Below the pieces are notes generated by a model. That model saw nothing but the letters and a program-made list of their open reading frames with translations. It ran no database searches and had not been told where the DNA came from. This document shows, one piece after another, positions 20,413 through 31,163 of a stretch of DNA of 64,000 nt. Position 1 is the first letter of the stretch. Each line of letters begins with the position of its first letter. Source of the stretch: G963701675 sp963701675 (GTDB lineage: Bacteria > Planctomycetota > Planctomycetia > Gemmatales > Gemmataceae). The stretch spans positions 6,944,001 through 7,008,000 of the forward strand of contig OY969623.1 in the NCBI GenBank assembly GCA_963701675.1. The letters run 5' to 3'. A program made the translations under genes and the position numbers.

Positions 20413-20748
20413 CTAATCATCGGCTCCTTCTGGACGTTGGCACACCGCACTGCACCATCATAATAATAGGTGCCCGAGTCATTTCGTACGGGGTACTTAG
20501 GAAGTATGAGGGGTAAGAGGCAAGGACGGACGTTCCGATTACCGAAGATGAGTAGACAATGACCGGCAACCGGACTAAAATTCCACCGGTGCTCTTCATC
20601 TTTGGTGCACTTCCCCTCTCCAGTAACAATCTTCGGAGACGGCGAACATCAAGCGTGCGGAGTAGGTGTTTTCCAATCCTGCACGTGAAATGCCGGCCGC
20701 CTAAGCCTGTCTTGCACGGGGATCCACAACGAGGTGGTTTGTTTGTAC
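20413..20748. other. Intergenic region between the nucleotidase and desaturase genes
   Basis: No gene or RNA could be recognised. Both neighbours start from this region, which should hold their divergent promoters; no clear sigma-70 boxes stand out by eye. Confidence 0.5.
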
Positions 20749-21876
20749 ATGCCAGTCATTGAGAGAGATCGAACCAGGAAATCAAGCGACGGGCTCGGTG
20801 CGGGAAGGCTGAAGTTTGCGAACGACAGCGCTTTTTATCAACAAGTTCAACGCCGCGTCACTGACTACTTCATCCGCACCGGAAAGCGCCAGCGCGATTG
20901 CCCGCGGATGTATCTCAAAACTGCACTAATCATCGCCTGGTTCGTTGCCTCGTACACCCTTCTGCTGTTTGTGGCGTCCGTTTGGTGGACAGCAATACCG
21001 CTCGCAATCTCCCTCGGCCTGGCGATGGCCGCGATAGGGTTCAGCATCCAACACGATGCTTCACATCGCGCCTACTCGGATCGTCAATGGGTTAATTCGC
21101 TCCTGGCTCTAACGTTGGACGTGCTCGGAGGCAGCTCGTATGTCTGGCGGCGAAAGCACAACACGATTCATCACAGCTATTCCAATATCACCGGCCACGA
21201 CGACGACATCGACGTTGGCGTGCTCGGGCGTCTGACGCCGCATCAGCCCTGGCTCAGGATTCACCGCTTGCAACATTACTATCTGTGGGGCTTGTACGCC
21301 TTGCTGCCGATCAAATGGCAGTTTTACGATGACTTTCGCAACGTGATCGCCGGCCGAATCGGTGGTCACCGCCTGGCATGGCCGAAGGGGTGGGACTTGG
21401 CGAACTTTATCGGCGGCAAGCTCGTCTTCTTCTCGCTCGCGTTCGTGATTCCGCTGTTGCTCCACTCGATTTGGGCTATCGTGGCACTTTACTTGCTAGC
21501 GTCATGCGTTCTGGGAGTTGTGCTCAGTGTTGTGTTTCAGCTGGCGCATTGCGTGGAGGAAGCCAACTTTCCTATGCCTGACGACGGCACCGGGCGTATG
21601 GCCGCGCCATGGGCGGTCCATCAGGTTGAAACCACCGTAAACTTCGCCCCAGACAACCGTTTGGTCTCCTGGTATGTCGGCGGATTGAATTTTCAAATCG
21701 AGCATCACCTCTTCCCCAACGTCTGCCACATCCACTACCCCGCAATAGCGCGCACGGTGGAAGCTACGTGTGCTGAATTCGGCGTACGTTACGATGTCCA
21801 TCCAACTCTGTTCAACGCCATCGCTTCGCACTTCCGCTGGCTACGCCGCATGGGGCAAGCGCCCGCGCTTCCGTAG
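20749..21876 (+). CDS. Membrane fatty-acid desaturase
   Basis: This is a membrane-bound diiron desaturase with the three His boxes: HDASH (in GFSIQHDASHRAY), HNTIHH and QIEHHLFP. It has four or more hydrophobic segments, such as YLKTALIIAWFVASYTLLLFVASVWW and GGKLVFFSLAFVIPLLLHSIW. The His-box pattern (HxxxH, HxxHH, QxxHH) fits acyl-CoA or acyl-lipid front-end type desaturases. It introduces a cis double bond into membrane fatty acids using reduced ferredoxin or cytochrome b5. I chose the ATG at 20749; a GTG at 20734 would add five residues. It is intact. Confidence 0.9.
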   Translation: MPVIERDRTRKSSDGLGAGRLKFANDSAFYQQVQRRVTDYFIRTGKRQRDCPRMYLKTALIIAWFVASYTLLLFVASVWWTAIPLAISLGLAMAAIGFSIQHDASHRAYSDRQWVNSLLALTLDVLGGSSYVWRRKHNTIHHSYSNITGHDDDIDVGVLGRLTPHQPWLRIHRLQHYYLWGLYALLPIKWQFYDDFRNVIAGRIGGHRLAWPKGWDLANFIGGKLVFFSLAFVIPLLLHSIWAIVALYLLASCVLGVVLSVVFQLAHCVEEANFPMPDDGTGRMAAPWAVHQVETTVNFAPDNRLVSWYVGGLNFQIEHHLFPNVCHIHYPAIARTVEATCAEFGVRYDVHPTLFNAIASHFRWLRRMGQAPALP

Positions 21877-22349
21877 CGGCTCAACCATATATAGGCAGCG
21901 GTCGCGGTTCCGCGCGTTCTGACGTTCCGTGTCACGTTAACCGTGTAAAGAGATGTCACGCGGATGCGCGGTCAGGCACAGGGCACTGGCTCAAATTCGA
22001 AAAACCGTTGAGCCAGTGGGTGATTTCTCTTGACACGCACCCGTAGTCCAAATGTTTTTTGGAGTTTTGATTGCAAGGCGCCGGTGTCGCGGTTAGCATC
22101 TGACCATTCGTTCGACTCCGTTGCGTTAACAATGACGTATCGCGATCCCCTGACGGAGGACTTTCAGATGCACACTTCACGTTCTTCCATACTGCCTTCT
22201 AATTTCGGTCAACTCATCTGGCCCTGTGCCGTAAGCGGCTAATCACCACGGCCGCACTGGTTCCGTAGGCGCACGTTGTCGTGCGGAATCGGTCGCTTGT
22301 TTTGCATGGATTTTAGGAAGATCGGCAACACTAGCCTAAAGGTGACATC
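21877..22349. other. Intergenic region upstream of the RHS gene
   Basis: This 473-base region separates the desaturase and RHS genes. Apart from a possible 24-codon leader at 22168, it has an AT-richer patch near 22040-22075 (TTTTTTGGAGTTTTG). No terminator or promoter could be defined with confidence. Confidence 0.5.
22168..22242 (+). CDS. Possible 24-residue leader peptide upstream of the RHS gene
   Basis: An ATG at 22168 has a good ribosome-binding site (GGAGGA, seven bases upstream) and opens a short reading frame of 24 residues ending in TAA. It starts MHTSRSSILPSNFG and contains two Trp-Pro-Cys-like residues near the end. It precedes the RHS gene by about 108 bases. It could be a leader or simply a chance frame. 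Confidence 0.22.
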   Translation: MHTSRSSILPSNFGQLIWPCAVSG

Positions 22350-25300
22350 ATGACTCGCGTTCGGAAACTTCGCCGGATTCGTCCCATCAGCGTCTTTCGG
22401 CCAGTGGTTCTTAGGCTTGAAGATCGGCTCCCGCCGGGCGATGGCTTGATGGGGCTTCTGTTTGCCGCAGGCCTGGGTCACGCGGCGGCCAGCCTCACGA
22501 ACGAAGCTGGCTCCCCCGTTGTGGCGTGGTCTGAGACCACACCACAACTTCAGACAACGCCACAGTTCACCGCGGCGGTATCCGACGTAGCCGTTGTTTC
22601 ACCGGAGAACGTGGCCGCTGCTGCCGCGCCGATGTCATTATTGGATGTCACTTCCTTGCCCGAAACGAATGCCGACGAACTTGCCGGTGCAAGCGTCGCC
22701 TTACTTTCCGACGGGCTTGAGGATATCAACACATCGTCGTCTCAGCGTCGAGCAAACGACAGCGGCTTCGGAAATCCTGAAACGAGCCCGATAAAATCGG
22801 CGCTGGACGGGACTTTTGAGTCAATTACGAGTCCAACTCCGCCGATTGCCAAGCTTCCGTCGACGATGTTCGCAGCAACAAATGCACCGCTTGAGAACTT
22901 AATCCATCAGTTACGGCCGTCCGGTTCGGACAACGATGGCGGCACGAACGCGCGCTTAGCTTATCATTGGTATCAGCCTTTTGCACCGGACTGCGAAGAT
23001 TGCACGTGCGCGGGTGCCGTGAGTCTCATCGAGGAGGCTCAGGGCGCTTGTCCTACGGACAATCCATCCGTGTTCGCGGAAACCGGCGTGCGCATCGGCG
23101 ACGGCGCATTGAAAACGTCCAGCACTGACTTGTCGTCCAAGGCCTTCGGCAAAAATTGGACTCAAGGTCGATCGTGGACAAACATCGCCAATTTCCCGTC
23201 GAGCACGAACAACGGCAACGGCGTTGTCGATAAGACCGAGACGTTTCTGGAGGAAGTAACCATTGACGAGCAGGTGTACGTACTGGGTGTCTTGGACCCG
23301 ACTTCAATGCGATTTTTCAAGCCTATTGGCGGCGGACAGTACGAGCCTGCCCTCTTCTATCACCAGCAAATGACACTCAACGAAGTCGGTAACGAGTTTC
23401 GGCTGGTGGATACCGTCGGAAACAAGATAACGTACCACGACTTCTCCGTGACATCGGACCAGCAAGGGAAACTCAAGACTTTCACGCCGATCAGCGGTCC
23501 CGAATTGGCCGTGATACGAAGGCAGCACCGACCGTATCCTTCAGGTTCTGCGGAGCAACTCGGCAGGCTGGAAAGAGAAGTGGGAATACAGTTACTTCAC
23601 GAGCGGGGCGAGCGCTGGCAAGCTCCAATTCGTCACGTTGACTCAAGAATCGCCCAGCCAAGTCGTGACGCCCATGCGGAAAGTCGAGTACCAGTACTAC
23701 ACCAATACTTCCGGGGAAAAAGGCACGCCGGGGGACCTCAAAAAAGCCATTGTAAAAACCGGCAATGATGTCCCGTTGAATACCAAGTACTACCGCTATT
23801 ACAACGGCGAATCGGGCGGAGGCGACGGACAACTGAAGTACGTGTTTGAAGCCGATTCCTACGCTCGGCTGGAAGCAGCTCTCGGCACGAGTGTCGATCA
23901 ACTTTCGGACACTCAAGTCGATGACTTTGCTGATCGATACTACGAATACGGCGGAGATGACGTTCCTGCCGAATTCCCTTACGCGGTAAGTAAAGTTGTC
24001 ATGCAGGGGGCAGGTTGCTCCTCGTGCAGCGGTGTTGGACAAGGAACATTCACTTACAAGTATGAAGTAAGCACCGTGGGCGGTTGGCATATTAAGACCA
24101 CCGAGACGTTACCTGATCACAGTGATGCGGATGGAATCGTTAGCGAAAACACGTACTGGACTGACGATTACGGCCGAATCATGCTGCAAATGGCCACGCG
24201 GAAAGCAGGCGGCAGCGCGCCCGAGCAGAAGTGGCTGACGTATTACGCACATCCGTCCGCGGTGAGCGATTACAACGAAGGCTGGCCGAGCCTCGTTAGC
24301 GATCCGACGCTGCCGGACGACGACTATTTTCATCTCAGACAAAACGCCGGCTTGGTGGAGAGGTTCGCGTACTACACGAGTACGGACACCAATCTAAGCC
24401 TCACGGTTGCCGGTGGCGTCAAAGGCTTTTTCAAGGAGCATACGCTGCACCGAGGCCGCGAGGCCAGTGGAGGACTGAAGCAGCGGAGCGCGAAGTACTT
24501 CAAGCACACGACGGTAGTGTCGGGGATTACCGTGTATCCGGTCGGACGAACCTATAGCTTCCGCGCGGGCACCGAGAACCCCGGTGTCGAAACCAACTAC
24601 GGGTACACTTTCCTGGATAACAATAGCCTTCGGATTATTCAGCGAAGTATCCATTACCCGTCAATCGCGATCAGTCAGAATGGCCCCATAACGACCGATT
24701 CCGAAATCACCAACTACGACGACCGCGGTCGGCCATTGAGCTTCGTAGACGCCAACGGAAAAATCACCAACTACGAGTACGACGACCTCACCGGTGCCAT
24801 GACGAAGATGATCGTGGACCAGGCGAGCCTAAACCTGGTCACGACTTACGTCGTCGACATCCTCGGCCGGACCACCAAACGCACCGACCCGCGCGGAAAC
24901 ATCACGTACTTCGTTTACAACGACTCCAACCATGAAGTGCGGACTTATCGTGGCTGGTTGCAGAATAATATGACGATAGGGCCGATCGAGGTAACCCGCG
25001 CGCGTAAACACGCCGCCTACCCGCTGCCCACGGACACGTTGAGTTACGTCGAAACGTTTACCATGTCGGTGACGCCGAACGTGACCGGCAACGAACCTAA
25101 CGGCACGGAGCCCATCGCGAATCTCCAGTCGCTGACGCGCACGTTCATCAACAAAGGCGGCCAGGTTCCATTTGTCGATTATTACGTAAGCATGAACACC
25201 AGCAGTTTTACGAACGACACTGACGGAATCATCGACGGTGCGACCCGCTACCGCTGGGAGTATGGGTACGACAAGCGGGGCCGGCGTGACCGTGTCCTGC

Positions 25301-28096
25301 GGCCCACCGGTACCATCGAGCGCACGCTTTACGACGGCCTGGGCCGGGTCGTTTCCACATCGGTCGGCACCGATGACGACGGCGTTGACGCAAACATGAC
25401 GCGGGTGCGACATTTCATTTACGATTCGTATGCCGCCTACGACCCGATGATGACTAGCGGCGACATGGCCGACAGCCGGCTCACGCAAGTGGCCGAGCTT
25501 CCCGGCGGCGGCGCGGCCAACCGCGTGACGCATCATTTCTATGACTGGCGCAACCGGCGCGTCGCCACGAAAGGCGGTGCGACCAGTAACCCCACAACGG
25601 AAAGCGACAGCGTCCAACGTCCGTTCACATACGTCGAATTCGACAACTGGAACCAACCTACCATCGAGGAAAGCTACGACGGCGATCAGGTAGCTGTACT
25701 CGACGCCGATTCGAACGGCATCCCCGACCGGCCCGCCGTCGGAAAGCTGCGTGCGAAAACGGTGACTTCCTACGACGACCAACGTCGCGTCTTCCGTACG
25801 GAGGTCTTCAGCGTCAACCAAGACAGCGGAGTCGTGTCGGCCAATGCGCTCAAGTCGGATACGTGGTACAGCCGCCGGGGTGAGACCATCAAGACCACGG
25901 CTCCGGCGTCGCCGGTCACGAAACATCTCTACGACAATGCCGGTCGCTTGCGCACAACATACATCACCGATGGCCGCGTCGATTCCACCTGGGACCATGC
26001 GGCCAGTGTCAGCGATGACAACGTCCTGCTTCAAACCGACATTCGGTACGACTTCAACGACAACGACATCCTGTTGACCACCAAACAACGGTATGACGTA
26101 ATAACTCTGGCCAGCGAGTGCAGCATGTCACGGTTCGGGCCGCTAAGCTTTCCGGGTGGGGCGTGCCCAAAAGCGCGCACGACCTACGTCGGCCGGTGGT
26201 ACGACCGCGCCGACCGGCTCACCGATGAAGTTGACTACGGCACCTACGGCGGGAATGTTCTCAACCAACCGCCGGCCGACCCGCCGGCCGGAAGCGACAT
26301 CGAATTGCGGACGAACTACAGCTACAAGAACGACAACAATCAGGACACCGGCCGGCTGCAGAAAGTCACCGACCCGCGAGGCATCGTCACCAAGACCGAG
26401 TACGACATGCTCGGGCGGACGTTGAAGACGGTCGAAGCCTATGTGGACGGCGATCCATCGGGCGGCGATGACCGCACCACCGAGTACACGTACGACGGCA
26501 GCGGCCATGTGCTGACGTTGACCGCCAAGATGACCGGCAGCGACTTGCAGAAGACGGAATACGTTTATTGCACGACTACGCCATGCCCCGGCACAAGCGA
26601 TGTGCAATCGAAGGAACTTTTGCTCACGGTCAAGTATCCGCACAAGACCGACGGCACGCCGAGTGACAATTCCAACGACCAGGAAAAGTACCTCTACAAC
26701 GCGCTCGGCGAGGTAAAGAGGTTCACCGACCGGCGCGACACGGCGCACGAGTACGAGTTCGACGTCATGGACCGGATGCTGCACGACAAGGTAACGGCGC
26801 TCGGCGGGGCGGACGGCACGGTGAAGCGGCTCGAAACTGCCTATGACACGGCGGGCCGGCCGTTTCTGTTTGGAAGCTACGCTGACTTAACGGGCACCAC
26901 GCCCTTGAATGAAGTCAAACGCGAGTTCAACGGCTTCGGGCAATTAATAGCCGAGTCGCAATCGCATACGGGGGCGGCGACCGGAAGCACACCTAAGGTG
27001 CAGTACGCCTACAGCGAGATGGATTATTCGGGCAGTTACGCTAATCACAGCCGGCCGAAGAACATGACCTATCCCGACGGCCGGGTGGTAAATTACAACT
27101 ACCTGGTGGGCTTGAACAACGATATCAGCCGGCTGACGTCGATCAGCAACGGCGGGTTCATGACAACCTACGAGCAGTACACGCACTTGGGTTTGAACAC
27201 GGTGGTCAAGCGCACGCACCCCAACGCCTTCGTGCAGGTGGGCCTGGACTATGTCGGCGAGGACAACGGCGAGGCCGGCGACCCGTACATCGGCCTCGAC
27301 CGCTTTGGCCGGGTCATCGACCAAAGATGGATCAAGAGCAACGACGTCGACAACCCGCTCGACCAGTTCAAGTACGGTTACGATCGCAACAGCAACCGTC
27401 TGTACAAGGATAACTGGGTCACCTCCGGCCCGGGAGCGGCGTATGACGACTTGTATCACGGCGGCGGTGCCAGCGGGCCGCACGTTGACGTTTGATGCTT
27501 GGAACCGTCTGAAGTCTGTCAGCGGCTCGCCGGGCGTGACACATTCCTACGACGCCCTCGGCCGCCGTATCAAAGAAGACCGCGGCGGTGGAAGTTACGT
27601 CGACCTGTACTACTCCGACAAGTGGCAAGTCGTCGAAGAACGTAAGAACGGCTCATCCAACGCGCATATCCAGTACCTCTGGAGCCCCGTCTACGTCGAC
27701 GCCATGATCCTTCGCGACCGCGACTACAATGGCTTGTCCGGCGACGCTCTGGAAGAGCGCGTCTACGTCATGCAAGACGCGAACTGGAACGTCACCGGCA
27801 TCATGAGCGCGGCTGGGTCCGTGCTGGAACGTTACGTCTACGATCCATACGGCGTGCCGACGCGGCTAACGGCCGGCTGGGCAACGCCAGGCATTGACAC
27901 GTACAACTGGAACCACCTCCACCAGGGCGGCCGGTACGACGCGGCGAGCGGGTTGTACAGCTTCCGGCATCGTGAGTATTCACCGACATTGGGTCGGTGG
28001 ACGCAGGTAGATCCGATAGGGTACGCAGCAGAGGACATGAACCTCTATCGGGATGTGAAAAACAATCCTCCAAATCGCACAGACCCGTCAGGTTTA

Positions 28097-28988
28097 GAGC
28101 GCCTAACAAAATGACCTAGGTCGAAACAGTTACGGTTGTTAATGTCATGGGCGTACAAGGAGGTACGATCATGGCCAAGGTACTGCTGGACGATTCGTTA
28201 TGGGCGGAACTCGAACCCCATCTTCCGAAGGCCAAGCCCCGACGACGACGATTTCCAGGTCGCAAGCCCATCGGCAATCGACAGGCTCTGACGGGCATTC
28301 TCTTCGTGCTCCAAACGGGCATTCCCTGGGAGTATCTGCCGCAGGAACTTGGTTGCGGCAGTGGGATGACTTGCTGGCGACGCCTGCGCGATTGGGGACG
28401 GCTCGGCGTCTGGGACAAACTCCACCGGGTTATGTTGGCCAAGTTGCGCGAGGCCGACAAGATCGATTGGTCTCGCGCGGTTGCGGATTCCGCGTCCGTG
28501 CGCGCCGTTTTTGGGGGGCGGACACCGGCCCCAACCCCACCGATCGCCGCAAAAAAGGCTCGAAACACCATGTGGTCACGGACGCCAACGGCATTCCGTT
28601 GGCAGCCCAGGTCAGTGCCGCGAATCGTCACGACGTGACCCAACTGCTGACGTTGGTCGATGCGATCCCGTCGATCGGCGGGAAGCCCGGCCGACCTCGT
28701 CATCGGCCGCAACGGGTTCAGGGTGATCGGGCTTACCATTCGGAACCGCATCGCAAGGAACTGCGTAGACGCGGTATCACGCCGGTGCTGGCCAAGCGCG
28801 GTGCCGAACACGGCAGCGGACTGGGGGTATTCCGGTGGGTCGTCGAACGGACGCTGAGTTGGCTGCATCAATATCGTCGCTTGCGTGTCCGCTACGAACG
28901 TCGCGCCGACATTCATCGAGCATTCCTTACGTTGGGATGTAGCTTGATCTGCTACAAGTGCTTGGTTGGGTCATTTTGTTAGAGGCTC
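28097..28988 (+). mobile_element. IS5-family insertion sequence, copy 2
   Basis: This is the same 892-base element as copy 1, with the same terminal repeats, in direct orientation relative to it and 25,413 bases away. It has a clean TTA target duplication at 28094-28096 and 28989-28991. One base differs (G at 28721). It splits the RHS gene at the junction of core and C-terminal tip. Confidence 0.96.
28171..28982 (+). CDS. IS5-family transposase OrfAB, copy 2
   Basis: This is the copy-2 equivalent of the transposase at 2758. The slippery T5G6 run lies at 28508-28518. OrfA (from MAKVLLDDSLWAEL) and OrfB (through FRWVVERTLSWLHQYRRL to the end) again require a -1 shift. It is identical in protein apart from one codon, in the GDRAYHSEPHRKEL region, where CAA becomes CAG and the residue stays Gln. 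The DDE residues are kept. Confidence 0.92.
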
Positions 28989-29606
28989 TTAGTCTCGTGT
29001 GGCCCCGAAGTTACCGATTGGTTCATGAAGGAGATTGATTTGTTCAGAGCGGCCGCCGAAACGATCGGCAAGGGTGCTGAGCCGTTGAAGCCGCAAGAGA
29101 CATTCTACCGTCTCGCACGATTAGCGGACTATAAGCTCCGGAATAGGAAAAATATAGAGCCGTTCGACTACAGTAAATGCCCCGATCCGGACAAGAACTC
29201 CGTTACGCTCTGTGGAGTCTGTATCGGAACAAATCAACTGGGTAACATTATGTACGGGATAATTGCTGTCGTCGCCAACTTGGAGGATTTCGCCCGTTCC
29301 GTCGGTCGGAAACTGACGGAAAAACCGTGGACAGAACAGGGACAAGGATATCGACAGAACGCTTTTGAATTGGGAGTGGACTTTCAGAAAAACGATAAGG
29401 ACAAGTCGAAAGAGAGTTTTTGCAACAAGGTCAAAGCATCGGAAAAGAAGTTAAACGGTGCGGAGTTCGAAACGGACGCATGCAAGAAGAAGCCATGCGA
29501 CGAAAAACACACAGGCCCTAATACCTACATGAAGCGGTCGCCTATATCAGACACATTCGGAAACTAGCGCGGCCGAACCATGGTCCGTGCGCAAAGCAAG
29601 GGCGCC

Positions 29607-30029
29607 ATGAATTATGGCAAGAATCTAGTCGGTGCTTTGGTGATCGTTCTGCTGGCGGCACTTATCGTCGCGATAGTCGGCCCACAAGTGCAGCCGGTTC
29701 CCAAAGCGATCCGAGTGCATTCAAAGTCTCGGCGGGCACTGGATGACTTCATTAATGAAGTCAAAAGAGGCCGAGGATTTGAACGTGAAAACTATTATGC
29801 AATACCTTCCAATCTCGATCGTGCAGGCATTTTCGCGATATGGCGAGAAAACGATTTTGTGTTTTTTATGCTTAACCCGACGTGGATTGACGGCCCCGAA
29901 CACGTCCTGGTATTTGATTTGACTTCGCGACGCCAAGCAATCACTGCACTCGTGACCGCATACCCGCGTAGATTTATCTATCGCGTGGAAGAGCTCAAAG
30001 ATGGTTGGTACTACTGGATGTATAGTTAG
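29607..30029 (+). CDS. Small membrane protein after the RHS tip, candidate immunity protein
   Basis: This protein of about 140 residues starts 39 bases after the toxin-tip stop. An N-terminal membrane helix (LVGALVIVLLAALIVAIVG) is followed by a compact soluble domain with SRRALDDFINEVKRG, AIWRENDFVFFMLNP and KDGWYYWMYS. I chose the ATG at 29607 because a short AAGGG lies upstream; an ATG at 29580 would add nine residues. Polymorphic-toxin tips are normally followed at once by an immunity gene, and this position fits that role. The family is not recognised, and an inner-membrane anchor would suit protection against a toxin acting in the periplasm or at the membrane. Base composition looks lower in GC than the neighbours, which fits tip/immunity modules that arrive by transfer. 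Confidence 0.65.
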   Translation: MNYGKNLVGALVIVLLAALIVAIVGPQVQPVPKAIRVHSKSRRALDDFINEVKRGRGFERENYYAIPSNLDRAGIFAIWRENDFVFFMLNPTWIDGPEHVLVFDLTSRRQAITALVTAYPRRFIYRVEELKDGWYYWMYS

Positions 30030-30033
30030 GGGA

Positions 30034-30056
30034 GAGCAAAGGAGACGCAGCTCATT
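30034..30056. repeat. Short dispersed repeat, copy 1
   Basis: This 23-base stretch matches 30586-30608 at 20 of 23 positions and shares the exact core CGCAGCTCATT. Copy 1 forms the left arm of the hairpin at 30038-30084. Confidence 0.55.
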
Positions 30057-30084
30057 TCAACATTGAGTCGCGTCTCCTCTTCTT
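30038..30084 (+). terminator. Hairpin after the candidate immunity gene
   Basis: GGAGACGC (30041-30048) pairs perfectly with GCGTCTCC (30070-30077), with an inner AGCTCA/TGAGT pairing, then a CT/TT-rich run (TCTTCTTTG). It lies 10 bases after the stop of the candidate immunity gene and could terminate the RHS operon. It also matches part of a dispersed repeat present again near 30586. Confidence 0.6.
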
Positions 30085-30526
30085 TGTCCCCAATAACATA
30101 GCACCGGTTTTTTTTTTCGGTTTCCCGAATTTGTCACAGAACGGCGCTTGCATGAAAGCGTGACACTGTGGCATGATGCGCGAATAGAGCGCGCGAGGTG
30201 CGCGCCAGTTGGGAGTGATGCTGATGTGGCGACTGGATACAGATCAACGCTGGCCTGCGTGCGATAGGCTGGCAATGCAACACCGCAACGGCGAAAGCCA
30301 GGCCATCGTGCATCGGCGAGCCACAAGGCGCCATTCACCATCACCAATGGATGTTAATGGTGCTGCTGCGAGTGCTTCTCGTGGCCAGATCGTGCCATAA
30401 GGCGCATTCCACCGCTACTATGTCGGGCTTATGGCGGGTCAGGTCCGGAAATGAGTGGCGTTCCGGCTCGTCATGAATTGAGGCACGTCCGACCTGATTC
30501 AATTTGACGAACCAGCGTGCGTGAAT
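30085..30526. other. Region between the RHS module and the kinase remnant
   Basis: About 440 bases with no supported gene. A poly-T run is at about 30108-30118. It holds no RNA or IS that I can recognise and could be a decayed gene or mobile-element scar. Confidence 0.4.
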
Positions 30527-31021
30527 CTAATATGGAGCAAGACACAGTCGCCTGCACCCGATCACCAGCATTTGCCGAGAAAGCCGAGAAAAGGGGGCGC
30601 AGCTCATTAGAAAACGGGAAAAGAAAGAAAACACTCGATTCAGCTTCTTCTGCCTGGCCTTGTAAACCACGCCCATGCCACCGCGACCCAGGACGCCGAG
30701 GATTTCGTATCCGGGTACTGCCGAGGGTCGCTTACCACTCGGTGACTCGGCGAGCTGGCTCGTTACGGAGAACTCCGTATTGTCTTCGGCGTCCGCCGCG
30801 CTCTTGTCAACCGTTGCAGCCAGCGCAGGTGCGTTGTGGACTGCACCGGCCACTTCTTCCGTTGTGTAATCGATCGTAAGCGGCGACGTGTCCATTTTCG
30901 GCGGTACACCCGTCACGTGTGTCTTGTCACGAGTGTCGGCCGATTCGGCGGCAATGGGCTTGGTATCTTTCGCCGACGAAAGATCGACGGTTGCATGCTC
31001 GTTCTTCGGCGCTTCGCTCAT
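30527..31021 (-). pseudogene. Truncated Ser/Thr protein kinase remnant
   Basis: The reading frame of 164 residues has a disordered acidic N terminus (about 1-100) and then PGYEILGVLGRGGMGVVYKARQKKLNRV. This is the complete first Gly loop of a Hanks kinase, after which VALK-type sequence should follow. Instead the frame goes into FSFFSRFLMSCAPFSRLS, which is not kinase. All later kinase motifs are missing. It is therefore a 5' fragment of a larger kinase gene cut near 30620, probably non-functional. Confidence 0.8.
30586..30608. repeat. Short dispersed repeat, copy 2, at the break in the kinase remnant
   Basis: This is the second copy of the repeat at 30034. It lies inside the out-of-family tail of the truncated kinase, within about 30 bases of the point where kinase similarity stops, so it may mark the insertion or deletion that cut the gene. 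Confidence 0.5.
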
Positions 31022-31163
31022 GCCATTTCCCGACAGGCCCGCTGCGCTTGCCCGAGGACACTAGCAAGATTATGTCGTGACGTTGATACGAAGTCCACGT
31101 TGTTTGCTAACTTCGAGAGCTGTTCCGCGTTCCGGGGCGCTCTGCTCGGCGTGTACTTGCTGT

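Larger units (their letters stand above)
22350..29567 (+). pseudogene. RHS/YD-repeat polymorphic toxin, two frameshifts and split by an IS element
   Basis: This is a very large secreted-toxin-type protein, about 2,100 residues when rebuilt without the IS. An N-terminal LEPR-XLL-like motif (VLRLEDRLPPGD) is followed by a region with WYQPFAPDCEDC and then dozens of YD repeats (for example TNYDDRGRPLSFVD, YDDLTGAMTKM, YDALGRRIKED). The RHS core ends with YDPYGVPTRL, GGRYDAASGLYSFRHREYSPTLGRWTQVDP and DPSGL. One extra base lies near 23513 and one near 27475. The IS sits directly after DPSGL. Removing it and one TTA rejoins DPSGL to VSCGPEVTDWFMKEIDLF, in frame. The tip after DPSGL is about 192 residues with SVTLCGVCIGTNQLGNIMYGI; its layout resembles Bacterial toxin 44 domains, a match by eye only. 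Confidence 0.88.

Noticed and set aside
24829..26088. Minus-strand frame of 419 codons inside the RHS gene
   Set aside because: Antisense shadow of the YD repeats; rich in Val/Arg without any recognisable domain.
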